Source: Cryptomeria japonica (taxonomy: Eukaryota > Streptophyta > Pinopsida > Cupressales > Cupressaceae). Taken from it: a stretch of 64,000 nucleotides of DNA. The position numbers and the translations under genes were made by a program. The DNA is taken from assembly GCF_030272615.1 (NCBI RefSeq), contig NC_081412.1, forward strand, positions 473,724,157 to 473,788,156, written 5' to 3'. Below are positions 34,175 through 44,685 of this stretch, one piece after another. Position 1 is the stretch's first letter. Each line of letters begins with the position of its first letter. A model generated the notes under the pieces. It worked only from the letters and a program-made list of their open reading frames with translations. It was not told the origin of the DNA and did not search any database.

Positions 34175-37100
34175 ATGGCTTCCTCATCCTCTATTCCTGA
34201 ATTCATAGCAAACCCTACCATTATGGAGAACATAAAATGACCTAGACCCATTTTTGAAATCATTCCTAAGATAGCAAAACTGGATGACTCCATTGGTGCA
34301 TTTTCTATAATCCCAAAGGGAGTTGCGTTTGCTAAAGATGCTAGGGCATACATACATTGCTACATAGAAAGTTTAGGGTCCAAAGATTTGAAGAACATGT
34401 ACATGAATGTTATCACTGACAAGAATGGGGTAGTGAAACTAGAACACAAGGTAGTTGAGGATTTACGTTTCATTGATATCTTCCATATGCCGGAATTCTC
34501 AGATGCAACTATTCGCTATGTTCTTAGTAGGGTTCATGGTGAATTTATGTGGTTGGACTCAGTTTTTAAGATCACTAAACAGGCTATAAGGGCTATTACT
34601 GGTTTACCATCCACCGGCACTAGGCCTGACAAGAAGAAGAAAATTCCTAACAAAGAGGTTATGAGCTTAACCAGAGCTACATTTGACAACAGGTCACATA
34701 GGGTCAATGATATAAAAGATGATAATGTTAAATTTGCAAGTATGGTCATTGGATATAAAGTTGCTCATAATAATAGGTTGAATTATGTATCTAGTTCCTG
34801 CATTCATAATGCTAATGAGATGATATTAAACAATACTAAAATTGACATCTGTGAATGGTTAAAGGATGAACTGTTAGAGAATTTGCACAAAATCAAAGGT
34901 GATAAGAAAGGAACCTTCAAATTTGGAAGCCTAATTGTGTGTTTAATGCTTTACTTTTCAAAAGATATTCCTGGTATAGGACATAAGGATTTTTCCTATG
35001 ATATTTCTGTTGGAAAACAGATAAAGGAGGAAATCACCAGTATAGGATCTAATGGTGATGAGTTGGTTAAAGACTATTTCAAGAATTTCCAAACTAAAAT
35101 GAGACAAAGGGAAAGGATTCCCCAAAGCATTGTGGATAAATATGATAAACATAGATGCTTTCTAGTGAAAAGAGATGAAATTTGGATGGAGGCAGTTAGA
35201 CCTAGAACTGTCTGGATTACTAAAATGGGATATGAGGTGGATTCTCACATCTTAGATTGATATGCTAAAATACTCCTAGATGCTCCACTGGAACCAATAA
35301 AGGAAATATTTGGTAATGCTGAAACTATTTAAAGTGGTGTAGCTATGATGAAGCAGAGGAAGAAAAGAGATAAATTTATGAAAGATGCTTCTAAGATGGT
35401 AAAGGATGTTACATAAAGATTTATGAATCTTGATGGTATTGCTGCTAGTGTGTTAGAAAGTTAAGCAAAACAACAACCGATAGCTCACATTTCCCCTGTG
35501 GCTACTACATCTTATTCTGACATTGATCAGGTAGCCGAATTCAAGAGAGTGATCAGGAAGAAAAGAAACCCTCACCAATACCTACTCCATCTCCCAAAAA
35601 GTCAAGGACACAAAGAAAGAAACAATAGGTTGTAAGAGAGCCCAGTGGTCCGAAGAAGAAAGTGACTCCAAAGAAGAAATCTGAACCTAAGGCACCAGAT
35701 ACTCTTTCACCAGAAGAGTTGATCAATGAAATCACCCAAGATGGTAACCTTGGTAATGTAAATAAACTCTATCATTCTTTAAAGGATTCAAATAAGGATA
35801 CTATAGAAGAAAGTATTATTTTATATCTTGAAATATATAAGAAAGTTCTTATTGAAGTTGTAGATGATCTACCTAATGATTTATACTTAAGGTTAGAGGC
35901 TAAGAGAATGTCTATCATGGAGCTTGACAAGAAATTAAAGGTAGAATCTCTATTAGCTGTGCATCCTGTTAATTCCAAGCAAGAAATTGATGATCTAATA
36001 TCTGAAGCCAATAGGATAGTTTCTGTGAGTGGTCACCGACAAGTTAGTCTTATGGCCTGCAAAGTTAAAGATATAGCAGATGAAACAACGAATAAGTGGG
36101 ATTTATTTTTTGTTGAGAGAGAGAAGAAAGAAGAGAAGGATAGATAGAAAAATAGATAAGTCTTTTGCTAAGGTATATCAAAAAGATAAAGGTAAAGGGA
36201 AAATTGGAAGTGTACTTGATATCACGATCAAGGATAACATTCCTCCACTGACACAAGACACCCCACCAATAACTGTAGAGGCACTAGCACAAACTGATAA
36301 TCAACCAGAAGAAAAGGCAGAGGAAATGACAGAAGATGACACTAATCCAGAGTCTGACACTATTTTAACTATGAATGTGGACACTCAGGACTTTAATATT
36401 GTGTTGGAAAAGGAAACTATAGAGGTAAAGAGAGCTAAAGCTACAAATATTGAGATCTCTGAGTCACCGGTCAACACTATTGACTCTCAACAAAATATTG
36501 AGATACCAGCTGAAGTTAAGAAATCAGAAACCATCCCTGATAATACTCAACTTAACATTGAAATACCGAAATAAGCAGTAGAGGAAAAGGGACATGAACA
36601 TAGTATATCTGAACCAACAGTCAGCAAGGCAGTTAGTAAAGATGATAGCAAGAATGAAAATAAGGTTGAAAACAAAAGTGAGAAGAAGGAAGAAACAATG
36701 AATAAAGAAGAGGTCAATGATGGAAGCAAGATAGTAGAAGTGGTTAAGGTTAATGTGCAAACATCCGGAGAAGATAAGAAACCAACTGCAGAACCTAACA
36801 CTTCGCCTAGCACTTCCACCATGGATTATAGACCAACAAATGTTACAGATGTACTTTTAGATTCAATAAAGAAGATCACCAAATGCAATGCCTTAGAATT
36901 TAAGGCTATTGATTATACTTTACCAATTTTGCAAATTATTGCACCAGCATGTAAAGTTGATCACATTGTTGGGTCTATGAGTAAATTGGACACATTGTCC
37001 AAAATCATTTCTTCTAATATTCAACTATGAATAAAAATAAGTGAAGAAACCGTTAAGGAAAGGGTGAATAAGGAGAAAGATGAATTCTTTGACAAGACAA

Positions 37101-37613
37101 TTAAGGAATGTACTAGATAGATTGATTCTTTGTTATCGACACTAACTTCCACCATTTGGAATACAAAGAATTGTACAGGGAAGCATGTAAGCCTCACCAT
37201 TTAACAGAGGATATTGATAAGGAAATAAAGAAAACACAAAAATAAATAGATGGTATAGTTGACAATATGATAGGTTCTTTGGAACTTACTTCAGTTTTGG
37301 ACAAGGAAATGGCAATCTATGAAGAGAAGATTGAAAAATTGGAAAGGAAGAAAGCAAGGTTAAAAATGAAGACCAAGATTTGAGGAACAAACTTGGTCCT
37401 AGATTGGACAACCTACTAACACACCAGAATGAGCTAACCAAGGCATCTATTCAAGGCGACAGATCACCAAATCAACATATGCATTATCTAACTGGGATGA
37501 TCCGACAGATAGAGACCATAATTTTTGACAGTACTAAATTTTTGCAAGGTCTTAACTTGGTTTTAGCAGACATTTTTCAGATTCTACATAACCAGCTACA
37601 AGTTTCTAGGTAA
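34175..37613 (+). pseudogene. ORF2: large accessory protein (globular domain, charged linker, coiled coil)
   Basis: Start ATG 34,175 (M-A-S-S-S-S-I-P-E-F), TGA at codon 22, then open to 35,260 with R-Y-V-L-S-R-V-H-G-E-F-M-W, FKITKQAIRAITGLPSTG, I-D-I-C-E-W-L-K-D-E-L-L and LHKIKGDKKGTFKFGSLIVC. Stops at 35,260, ~35,330, ~35,413 and ~35,462 follow, then a Lys/Pro-rich linker (P-K-K-K-V-T-P-K-K-K). A helical segment lies at 35,662-36,147, and after a frameshift an E/K/T-rich acidic linker runs 36,140-36,800. A second small domain lies at ~36,830-37,030 and a coiled coil with E-K-I-E-K-L-E-R-K-K at ~37,330, ending in L-N-L-V-L-A-D-I-F-Q-I-L-H-N-Q-L. About 1,140 codons. It replaces pol; function unknown. 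Layout parallels LINE 1 ORF3 and the 27.6-31.8 kb unit. Confidence 0.62.
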
Positions 37614-37657
37614 ATGTTGAATTCTTTGATTCTTTTGACAACCTTTGTCATTGATGT

Positions 37658-37670
37658 CAAAGGGGGAGTA
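37658..37670 (+). other. Extra PPT-like tract 113 bp upstream of the PPT
   Basis: CAAAGGGGGAGTA, inside the repeated context CATTGATGTCAAAGGGGGAG, mirrors CATCAATGCCAAAGGGGGAG at the true PPT. It is a duplicated or alternative plus-strand primer site. Confidence 0.6.
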
Positions 37671-37769
37671 GTGTAGTGGTGTATAAGAAAAATGTATAGA
37701 AGGAGATAATTTTCTCAGTGGGAGCACACTCAGTTTTTGGATTTTTCTCATGTGTATTGCCATCAATGC

Positions 37770-37782
37770 CAAAGGGGGAGAT
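37770..37782 (+). other. Polypurine tract
   Basis: CAAAGGGGGAGAT directly precedes the 3' LTR, the hallmark of copia-type (SIRE/Maximus-like) elements. Confidence 0.88.
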
Positions 37783-38641
37783 TCTTGGCATTATACACTC
37801 AGATGAGAATAGTTGATGTTGTCCTTGATGGCAACCAACTGGTAATATGGTTCATAGGTTACACCAACAACATATATCATCTACCGGCACCGATAGGCAC
37901 TACAAGGTTATTCACACCGACATCCAGTCTACACCGACAGTGGATCACACCAGCACTCTAATCCGACATGGAAATAATATTTTTTTTTATTGTAATTATA
38001 TTGTATAGCCGACATGATGTACTGTAAAGACTCATATATGTATGAGATCTTGTAGGTCATTTTGTAAGAAAAAGGTAATTAGGCAATGAATATAAGTGGT
38101 ATATGAGAGAGAATAACTATATATGCATTATGATGTAATTATTTTATGAGAAAATAAGAGCAGAGAAGAGAGAAGCAAGGTTTATGGTAGAGGTGTCTAA
38201 TAGAGCTTAAACCGGTACTGAATCCAGCATTGCAGATGCTATTTTGAGCAGTACATTATCATTGGATTTATTCATCCAATTTTGTAGTCAGTGGGACTCC
38301 TTTTTGTGATTGAGCAATGAGCTCTAGGTTGTTGGCCTTCCTACATGTGCAGGCCCCTATTGTATAAGTAATATTTATTCATATTGGCTAGTGAGTAAAT
38401 ATTGTGAATCACAAATCCCACCAAGGTTTTTCCCCTACCCGGTTTCCTTGCCAAAAATATCTATTTTATGGTGTGCATTGATGGCTATACTTCTGTTTCT
38501 CTTTATTGCATTATTACTTGTTTACCAGTATATTAATTTGGGTTCTAAAGTTGTAAACAAGTTTAAATAATTAGTTTACCGGTTAGACACTGATTCACCC
38601 CACCCCTCTCAGTGTCTTTGGGACTGATCAAGTATCTAACA
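37783..38641 (+). repeat. 3' LTR of the 31.8-38.6 kb element
   Basis: 859 bp. It starts TCTTGGCATTATACA (TG changed to TC) and ends AGTATCTAACA. It differs from the 5' LTR by scattered substitutions and 1-3 base indels. Confidence 0.9.
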
Positions 38642-38987
38642 AATTAAACCATGAGATTTAAAAAAGTAAACAAATGTGGGATGTAGGTGTTCTAGATTTT
38701 ACCCAAAATTTCTATTTCACTAGATTGGCGTAGACAGACTTTGTTGTAACTTGCATTCCTCAATCTAGTAGTCATTTCTTAATCTCCCTCAATTTATTGG
38801 TTTGTCAATGAAATGAAATACAATTATGATTTATGAGTCACTTATTTTGAAAACACTAAAAAGTTCAAAAGTAATATCTAAAAGGAAAAATATCTAGAAT
38901 CCTATTGTAATTTAATAAGAGTTATTAATATCTATTCGCCACTGAAGGACAAAACATTCATCGCTCCAGTTTAAATTCTGAGGACAG
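38642..38987. other. Spacer, no gene seen
   Basis: AT-rich flank of the LTR element up to the tandem array. No continuation of the minus-strand unit at 27.6-31.8 kb was recognised here, which fits that unit starting at ~31,758. Confidence 0.5.
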
Positions 38988-40242
38988 TGAACACGTCACT
39001 AGACTCGAGTGACGAGTCACTTTTCCAGACTGTTTTTGAAGTCTTTTTAATCCTTTTCAACTTACGCCCGAAATAGAGCTTAATTATAGATAATTAAATT
39101 TAAAAAGTTCAATTCCGGGTCAAGTTCTCAAAAATGTGTTTACTTCCCACATTCGGGCCAAAATCCACCCTAAGTCATTGATCTGTGCTCATCCAATGGA
39201 TGATGGTATATGTTGTTAGTTTTCGTGGGTCCCATGACTTTTGCCATTTTTCAGGCACGTCAGTGCACTTGAGTCACTTTTCATGACTGTTTTTAAAGTC
39301 TTTTTAATCCTTCAACTTCCACCTGAAATAGAGCTTTCTAGACTTAATTATATTTAATTAAATGTAAAACATTTAATTCTGGGTGAAGTTCTCACAAATG
39401 TGTTTACTTCACACATTTGGGCCGAAATCCACCCTAAGTCGTTGATCTGTGCTCATCCAAAGGATGATGGTATATATTGTCAATTATCGTGGGTCCCATG
39501 ACTTTTGCCATTTTTCAGGCATGTCACCACACCCGAGTCACTTTTCTGGACTATTTTTTAACTCTTTTTAATCCTTCAACTTCCACCCGAAATAGAGCTT
39601 TATAGACTTAATTATATTTAATTAAAGGCAAAACTTTCAATTTCGGGCAAATTTCTCACAAATGTGTTTACTTCCCACATTCGGGCCAAAATCCACCCTA
39701 AGTCGTTGATCTGTGCTCATCCAAACAGATGATGGTATCTGTTGTCAGTTGTCGTGGGTCCCATGACTTTTTCCATTTTTCGGGAATGTCACCACACTTG
39801 AGTCACTTTTCCAAACTGATTTTTAGGTCTTTTTAATCCTTTACAACTTCCACCCGAAATAGAGCTTTATAGACTTAATTATAGTTAATTACATATAAAA
39901 CGTTCAATTCTGGGCAAAGTTCTCACAAATGTGTTTACTTCCCATATTCAGGCCGAAATCCACCCTAAGGCGTTGATCTGTGCTCATCCAATGGATGATA
40001 GTATCTGTTGTCAATTGTCATGGGTCCCATGACTTTTTCCATTTTTTGGACACGTCACTAGACTCGAGTCACTTTTCCAGACTATTTTTGAAGTCTTTTT
40101 AATCCTTTTCAACTTCCGCCCAAAATAGAGCTTTATAGACTTAATTATAGTTAATTAAATGTAAAACGTTCAATTCTGGGTGAAGTTCTCACAAATGTGT
40201 TTACTTCCCACATTCCGGCCGAAATACACCCTAAGTCATTGA
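38988..40242. repeat. Tandem array, 257-266 bp unit, ~4.7 copies
   Basis: The landmark GTCTTTTTAATCC (or a one-base variant) recurs at 39,041, 39,298, 39,562, 39,827 and 40,093, giving periods of 257, 264, 265 and 266. Each unit also has GAAATAGAGCTT, TTCTCACAAATGTGTTTACT, GGGCCGAAATCCACCCTAAG, TTGATCTGTGCTCATCCAA and GTGGGTCCCATGACTTTT. The copies are diverged. The array is short for a centromeric satellite. A single degraded relative of part of the unit lies at ~42,380-42,445. Confidence 0.92.
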
Positions 40243-40457
40243 TCTAATTGAGTCTAATTATGTTCTCTAATTGAGTTTGAGAATCTTGAATTTTCTTCTA
40301 ATGATCTTGGCCTTGAGTCTAATAATGTGGTGAATCTTATTGATAAACGTGCACCTCCTAAGGACCTATGCAATATACATTACCTTTGATCCTAGTGATA
40401 CTATTGAAACACTTGATGGCCCACTATATATCACTGCAAAGCAAAGACATACTCTCA

Positions 40458-40838
40458 CGAGGGGTTCTCATTGATCCAACATGTATGGTGAATGTAATAA
40501 CTTAAGAATATCTTTATACTTTACAATTGCATGAATTAACATATGATAAATTTAATTTAGTAATTAAGATCTTTGATGAATTCTCTTGTCCTACTATAGG
40601 TTCTATTACTGTTCTCGTTAAGGTTGGTACTAAGTGCTTAGATGTCATTTTTGCTATCATTCCTACATCAAATCAATCTTATCTGAAGTTGGGACATCCT
40701 TGGTTCTCTTCCATGAAAGCAATCCCATCTACTGTTCATAAATGTCTCAAATTTCTTCATAATGACAAAATCATAACTATAAATCATAGCATGCACCAAC
40801 CCACACATGCACTAGTTCAAAACTTCAACAACAACTAA
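40458..40838 (+). pseudogene. Ty3/gypsy protease-region fragment
   Basis: One frame with a TAA near 40,504 reads G-V-L-I-D-P-T-C-M-V-N-V-I-T at the position of the aspartic-protease active site (normally D-S/T/P-G-A followed by a hydrophobic stretch; Gly-Ala are changed). It continues to S-Y-L-K-L-G-H-P-W-F-S-S-M-K-A-I-P-S-T-V-H-K and L-K-F-L-H-N-D-K-I-I-T-I. This LG.PW......PS..H..LKF.......I pattern is typical of the segment after the protease in plant gypsy gag-pro. RT and integrase are absent. It starts ~200 bp after the tandem array. Confidence 0.72.
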
Positions 40839-41387
40839 GTTGGAATTTTAATTCACTTGTTTTTCGTGAGATAAACATCATTTTTTTTTTATATTTATAA
40901 AATTATAATCAACGATAATGAATGTACAAATAATTAATGAAACGAACTGGATTTTTTTTATATATTAAATATAGAGGAAGAAGCATTACATAAAAAATAT
41001 CACAGTATTAAATTTATTTCCAATGTTTAACAAAATATTGAAATAACGTAGCTCATAGACAAAAAGAATTTGCAAAATTCTCATTAATATAATGAAATAG
41101 AAAGAATTTTTATATCCATAAGAGGCAAACTAAAACGAACTGGAATTTGAAAATTCATTACTATTTATGTTTTGGAAATTTACAATTTTTACATGTCTGA
41201 TACTTGAGTACCTCAAAAACTTTAAAGCCAAAGAGAGTGAGCCATTGAGCCTGTGAGGTTACAAGGACATACCCAAAAAAACAAAACTACTAGGGGGTCG
41301 GGGCTAGGGCATAGGTAGTGGACACATTCATGGTTTACCCTAAGAATCTTGCCCTCTGTCCATGTAGAATTATTTAGACATTATAAG
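40839..41387. other. AT-rich spacer, no gene seen
   Basis: No repeats or coding motifs recognised. Confidence 0.5.
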
Positions 41388-42000
41388 CTAAGATAATTCT
41401 TCAAGACAACTATAGTTTGGAAAGTTGTCCAGGAGGAAGTTCCATTTTTGAAGAAAGTCCCTACCAATCCACGCCCATTTCCTATGATGCGTCAACTGCT
41501 CCGCATTCGGGTTTAAAAGAAACGGTTGCCTGGTCAATGACACTATTTGGTCAGGAAGGAGAAGCTTGGTTAATTCACTTACCCAAGGGATCCCCACCCC
41601 TACTTTTGCAATGACAACAACAGTAACGTTCTATCCAAGGAAGTCTTCTTTAAATACCTTCCTTAACAACATCAACATATCCACCTTGTCTCCTCTGAGG
41701 TCCAGAAGAGATGCCAAGAACCAGGACGTAACATCCGTGTTAACGTGATATCTATTTTCGTTACAGAGAAAGTCTCTGCGCAACACCATTTTTCACAGCC
41801 TCATTAGTTAACATCCCAACCTCCTTGTAGACTGATTAGAGGGTTGGGTCTCTAACGGAGCCCAAAAAGACCCTCTAGTCCTCTGCAAAAATGGTTGTCA
41901 AGTGGATAGGAGTGTCCATCTTGAGAGATCACATTACCAAATTAAATAGCTTGAGCCTATAGACCTAAACCAGAGGCATAATTTAAATATCGTGAGCTCC
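41388..42000 (-). pseudogene. Degenerate unidentified coding remnant
   Basis: Less AT-rich than its flanks. On minus the pieces read L-F-N-L-V-M and M-D-T-P-I-H-L-T-T-I-F-A-E-D (~41,910), V-F-L-G-S-V-R-D-P-T-L then S-V-Y-K-E-V-G-M-L-T-N-E-A-V-K-N-G-V (~41,850), V-L-G-I-S-S-G-P-Q-R-R (~41,710) and G-R-D-F-L-Q-K-W-N-F-L-L-D-N-F-P (~41,450). Reading continuity across stops suggests a former ORF of at least 200 codons. I cannot name the family; a retroelement accessory or gag-like ORF is plausible given the neighbourhood. Confidence 0.35.
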
Positions 42001-42264
42001 AACGATTTATCTACCAAAGGCTAATTTAAGATGAAAGAAGCAAAGATCGTATATAAAGAGCTAAAATTCTTGATTGTAATAATACCTTCTCTAACCATAT
42101 TAATTGCTTTATTTTTTTAAAAATCTTTCGTATATCTCTGCAAATCTTTCCAATAAATGCACAAGTACCAAATTGGAAACAACTATAAACCAGTACCAAA
42201 TCAAAAATAGTTATAATTTATAAACCAGTTTGAAGTACCACATTGGAAGTCGTGGGGATAGAGT

Positions 42265-42352
42265 GGATTGGAGTTAGTGACTAGACATGTATTAAATGAC
42301 TGATATTATCGACCAAGACATTTGATACATGTCTAGTGAATCCAATTCCATT
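42265..42352. repeat. Small foldback (inverted repeat)
   Basis: CTAGACATGTATTAAATG (42,281-42,298) pairs with CATTTGATACATGTCTAG (42,319-42,336) with one mismatch. The arms extend imperfectly outward (GGATTGGAG.. with ..CCAATTCC), giving ~35-bp arms around a 20-base loop. Confidence 0.75.
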
Positions 42353-42589
42353 TCGGACACTTTCTCTTGAACTACGTTCTCTTCAGAAATTTGGGTCGAA
42401 ATAAAACCTTAGCTATTGATCTACGATCATCAAACGGTTTAAAAACATCAATGACTTTTAGGTACGTGTCACCCTTCACATGTCAAAGAGGCCGCACTTA
42501 TCAATACATTGTGCAGAGTCCAGAATCCATTAATATACTGATGTGATGTGATGTATCATGTTCCTTGTCTATTAATGGCAATGAATTCA

Positions 42590-42930
42590 TGAAATTGCCA
42601 ATAAAATAAATATTTTTCCATAAATAACAAAATATTAGCCAAACAAATTAAATAATTTTCAAGCGGTGGATAAAAATCGCCAATACGCATAAATAATTTT
42701 TCCTTCAGACAAAAAATATTTGTCGATTCAATTATATATTTCTTCCTTTAAACGAAAAAATATTCGCCTCCTACAATATATATTTTACCCATAGAACAAG
42801 GTATTATCTGCCAAAATTTTATGTAATTTTCATACCCTAGGAAAAAATCGCCAGTACAAAATAATTTTTTTCCTACTTTGAATTTTTTTTACCATCAATA
42901 TGAAAATTTACCCCCAAAAATAATGTCTGA
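42590..42930. repeat. Degenerate AT-rich repeats with a CGCC motif
   Basis: A loose ~60-70 bp recurrence of AAAAAATATTCGCC or AAAAATCGCCA.TAC followed by a T-rich AATTTTTCCT run, at least five times. Too diverged to define a unit. Confidence 0.4.
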
Positions 42931-42991
42931 TTTGACAGGATTTTACACTTTTGCCTGGGGGGTGGTTTCTTAAAGTTATCCCTGGTGGGAT

Positions 42992-43480
42992 ATTAGCCAT
43001 GGAAACTAATCTTCCATGTGCAATGGTCGTGCCATTTTATGTCTAGAATAGGCCATGCCTATCTAATTTGGAACAAAAATGCAGAGGGTTTTGCACGATG
43101 GAAGTTCAATAAAGTGACTGCATGAAAGAGCACTTGGAGTTTCCAGCATGGAGGAGAAAAAGTACTAGAGGACCTTTTGATAGTCCCCACTATTTGGGAT
43201 TCACACAAGAAATTCAATTTTTTTTGTGTACACACTATTTTGTATCTTCTCTTTCATGTACTCACGTCATCAACTTCCAATGCACATAACCCTCTACATT
43301 TTTGGTCAAAATTAGATCTGCATACTTTGTTTCACCCAAATATTCCCTTTCAAATGCTGAAAACATTAAAAAAAATCCACAAATAACTAATATTGCAACA
43401 TAAAAAGGATGTGTACCTTACTAGTTTTTTCTCTTGAATTATTCCTTCACCCTCTCCAACCTCCTTTCGTATAGTGAAAA
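42992..43480. repeat. Direct repeat unit, copy 1 (copy 2 at 44,036-44,530)
   Basis: TTAGCCATGGAAACTAATCT begins both copies, 1,044 bp apart. Both continue with GTCGTGCCATTTTATGTCTA, GCAGAGGGTTTT, GAGGACCTTTTGATAG, AATTCAATTTTTTT, TACTTTGTTTCAC and ATAACT.ATATTGCAACATAA. Copy 1's later part is also the inverse of the 7.6-kb element. There is no coding signal. Confidence 0.8.
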
Positions 43481-43983
43481 AATCATTATTATCCTGGGTC
43501 TCTCTTTAATGACATCCAAATATTGTTCCCAACCTACGTCTTAAAGAAAAAACCACTGATGTTTTCCCAATCCTATATCTTGTAGAATCTCTCCCTGGTC
43601 TCTCTTTTACAATGTCCAAATATCGTTCCTAGCCCATGTGTTAGTGAAAATGTTGTGTTTTCAACACAGTTGTTCACCAACATAAACCTCCCACTGACCT
43701 TTTAGGTTATGGTCACCAGCTACTGATCAGACACTTACCACCAAAATTCCCTATGCACCAACTTTGTAGTATGTGAGTTTTCGACCATTGGAAATGCCTG
43801 ACGTCGAAGCTCGATATTCATTTTTCTTAGCACCATCTTCGTTGTCGAAAATGTCCTTGCAATGTATTTTCTCGTTCATGCTATAACACGAAGCACTCCA
43901 TGTGGAGCTCATCAAAGTCCATAGATGTATGATGGGTACCCATACGGGAGTACGACGTGCTATTTTACGTGGAGGATAGCTGC
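43056..43983 (-). mobile_element. TIR-type repeat, copy B (inverse of 7.6-kb copy A)
   Basis: Its minus-strand start is the TIR GCAGCTATCCTCCACGTAAA at 43,983. From there down to ~43,260 it matches copy A in order: GCACGTCGTA, CATACAT..TGGACTTT, the CGACGTCAGGC block, an AACCTCCC-like block and GGTACACATCC. The low-coordinate end is not defined. Confidence 0.65.
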
Positions 43984-43991
43984 TTCTACAT

Positions 43992-44095
43992 GGGATATTC
44001 TCCAAATAAATGGCATGACCATGACATGTAGGAGATTAGCCATGGAAACTAATCTTCCACATGCTATGGTCGTGCCATTTTATGTCTAGAATAGC
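43992..44095. mobile_element. ~104-bp foldback MITE
   Basis: GGATATTCTCCAAATAAATG through ~44,044 pairs with the complement of GGTCGTGCCATTTTATGTCT and neighbours up to 44,095, giving ~50-bp arms with few mismatches and almost no loop. The ends belong to the same GGCTATTCT..ATAAAATGGCA TIR group. It sits 8 bp from copy B's terminus. Confidence 0.72.
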
Positions 44096-44530
44096 CCATG
44101 CCTATCTAATTTTAAACAAAAATGCAGAGGGTTTTGTGCATTATAAGTTCGATGAAGTGGCTCTATCAAAGAGCAATTGAAGTTTCCAGCCTGGATGAGA
44201 AAAAGTAGTGGAGGACCTTTTGATAGCTCTCACTATTTGGGATACACACAGGAAATTCAATTTTTTTGTGTACACACTACTTTGTATCTGCTCTTTCACA
44301 CAGTCACCTCATCAACTTCCAATGCACAAAACTCCCTATATTTTTGGTCGAAATTATATCTGCATACTTTGTTTCACACAAATATGCCCTTTTAGATGCT
44401 GAAAACATAAAAAAATTCCACAAATAACTTATATTGCAACATAAAAAATATAGGCTCCTTACTCACTAGTTTTTTTGTGTTGAATTCTACGCTAACCATC
44501 ACCGAATCTAACTTCCCTCTTTCGCGCAGT
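44036..44530. repeat. Direct repeat unit, copy 2
   Basis: Partner of 42,992-43,480. The pair flanks copy B's TIR, so the segment was duplicated with or by insertion of these elements. Confidence 0.8.
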
Positions 44531-44685
44531 GACAAAAACACTCATTTTCCCACTCCTATTCCTATCAATGACACAACAATAAACCTTGTTGTTTCGCATG
44601 GTGATCAAGCCCAATGATTTCCCTCCTAAAACTTGCAGCGTCCAATAACAAACCCTGCATCATATAATTGATCTTGAATTGATTG

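Larger units (their letters stand above)
31825..38641 (+). mobile_element. LTR retrotransposon with gag-like ORF and large non-pol ORF
   Basis: A 6.8-kb element with ~860-bp LTRs (31,825-32,685 and 37,783-38,641), a tRNA-iMet-like primer site and a copia-style PPT. Flanking pentamers AATTG (31,820-31,824) and AATTA (38,642-38,646) are probably a worn target duplication. The interior has ORF1 (coiled coil plus zinc knuckles) and ORF2 (~3.4 kb, unknown). No protease, integrase, RT or RNase H motif was found in any frame, so it needed enzymes in trans. PPT and LTR style (TGTTGG...AACA) point to a copia-type (SIRE/Maximus-like) partner. Stops and frameshifts show it is old. Confidence 0.9.

Noticed and set aside
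34054-34353. 99-codon minus frame
   Set aside because: Complement of the start of LTR-element ORF2; depends on the opposite strand's codon pattern.
38988-40242. CRISPR-like array
   Set aside because: Units are ~260 bp tandem copies with no short repeat-spacer alternation, and the context is a plant genome.
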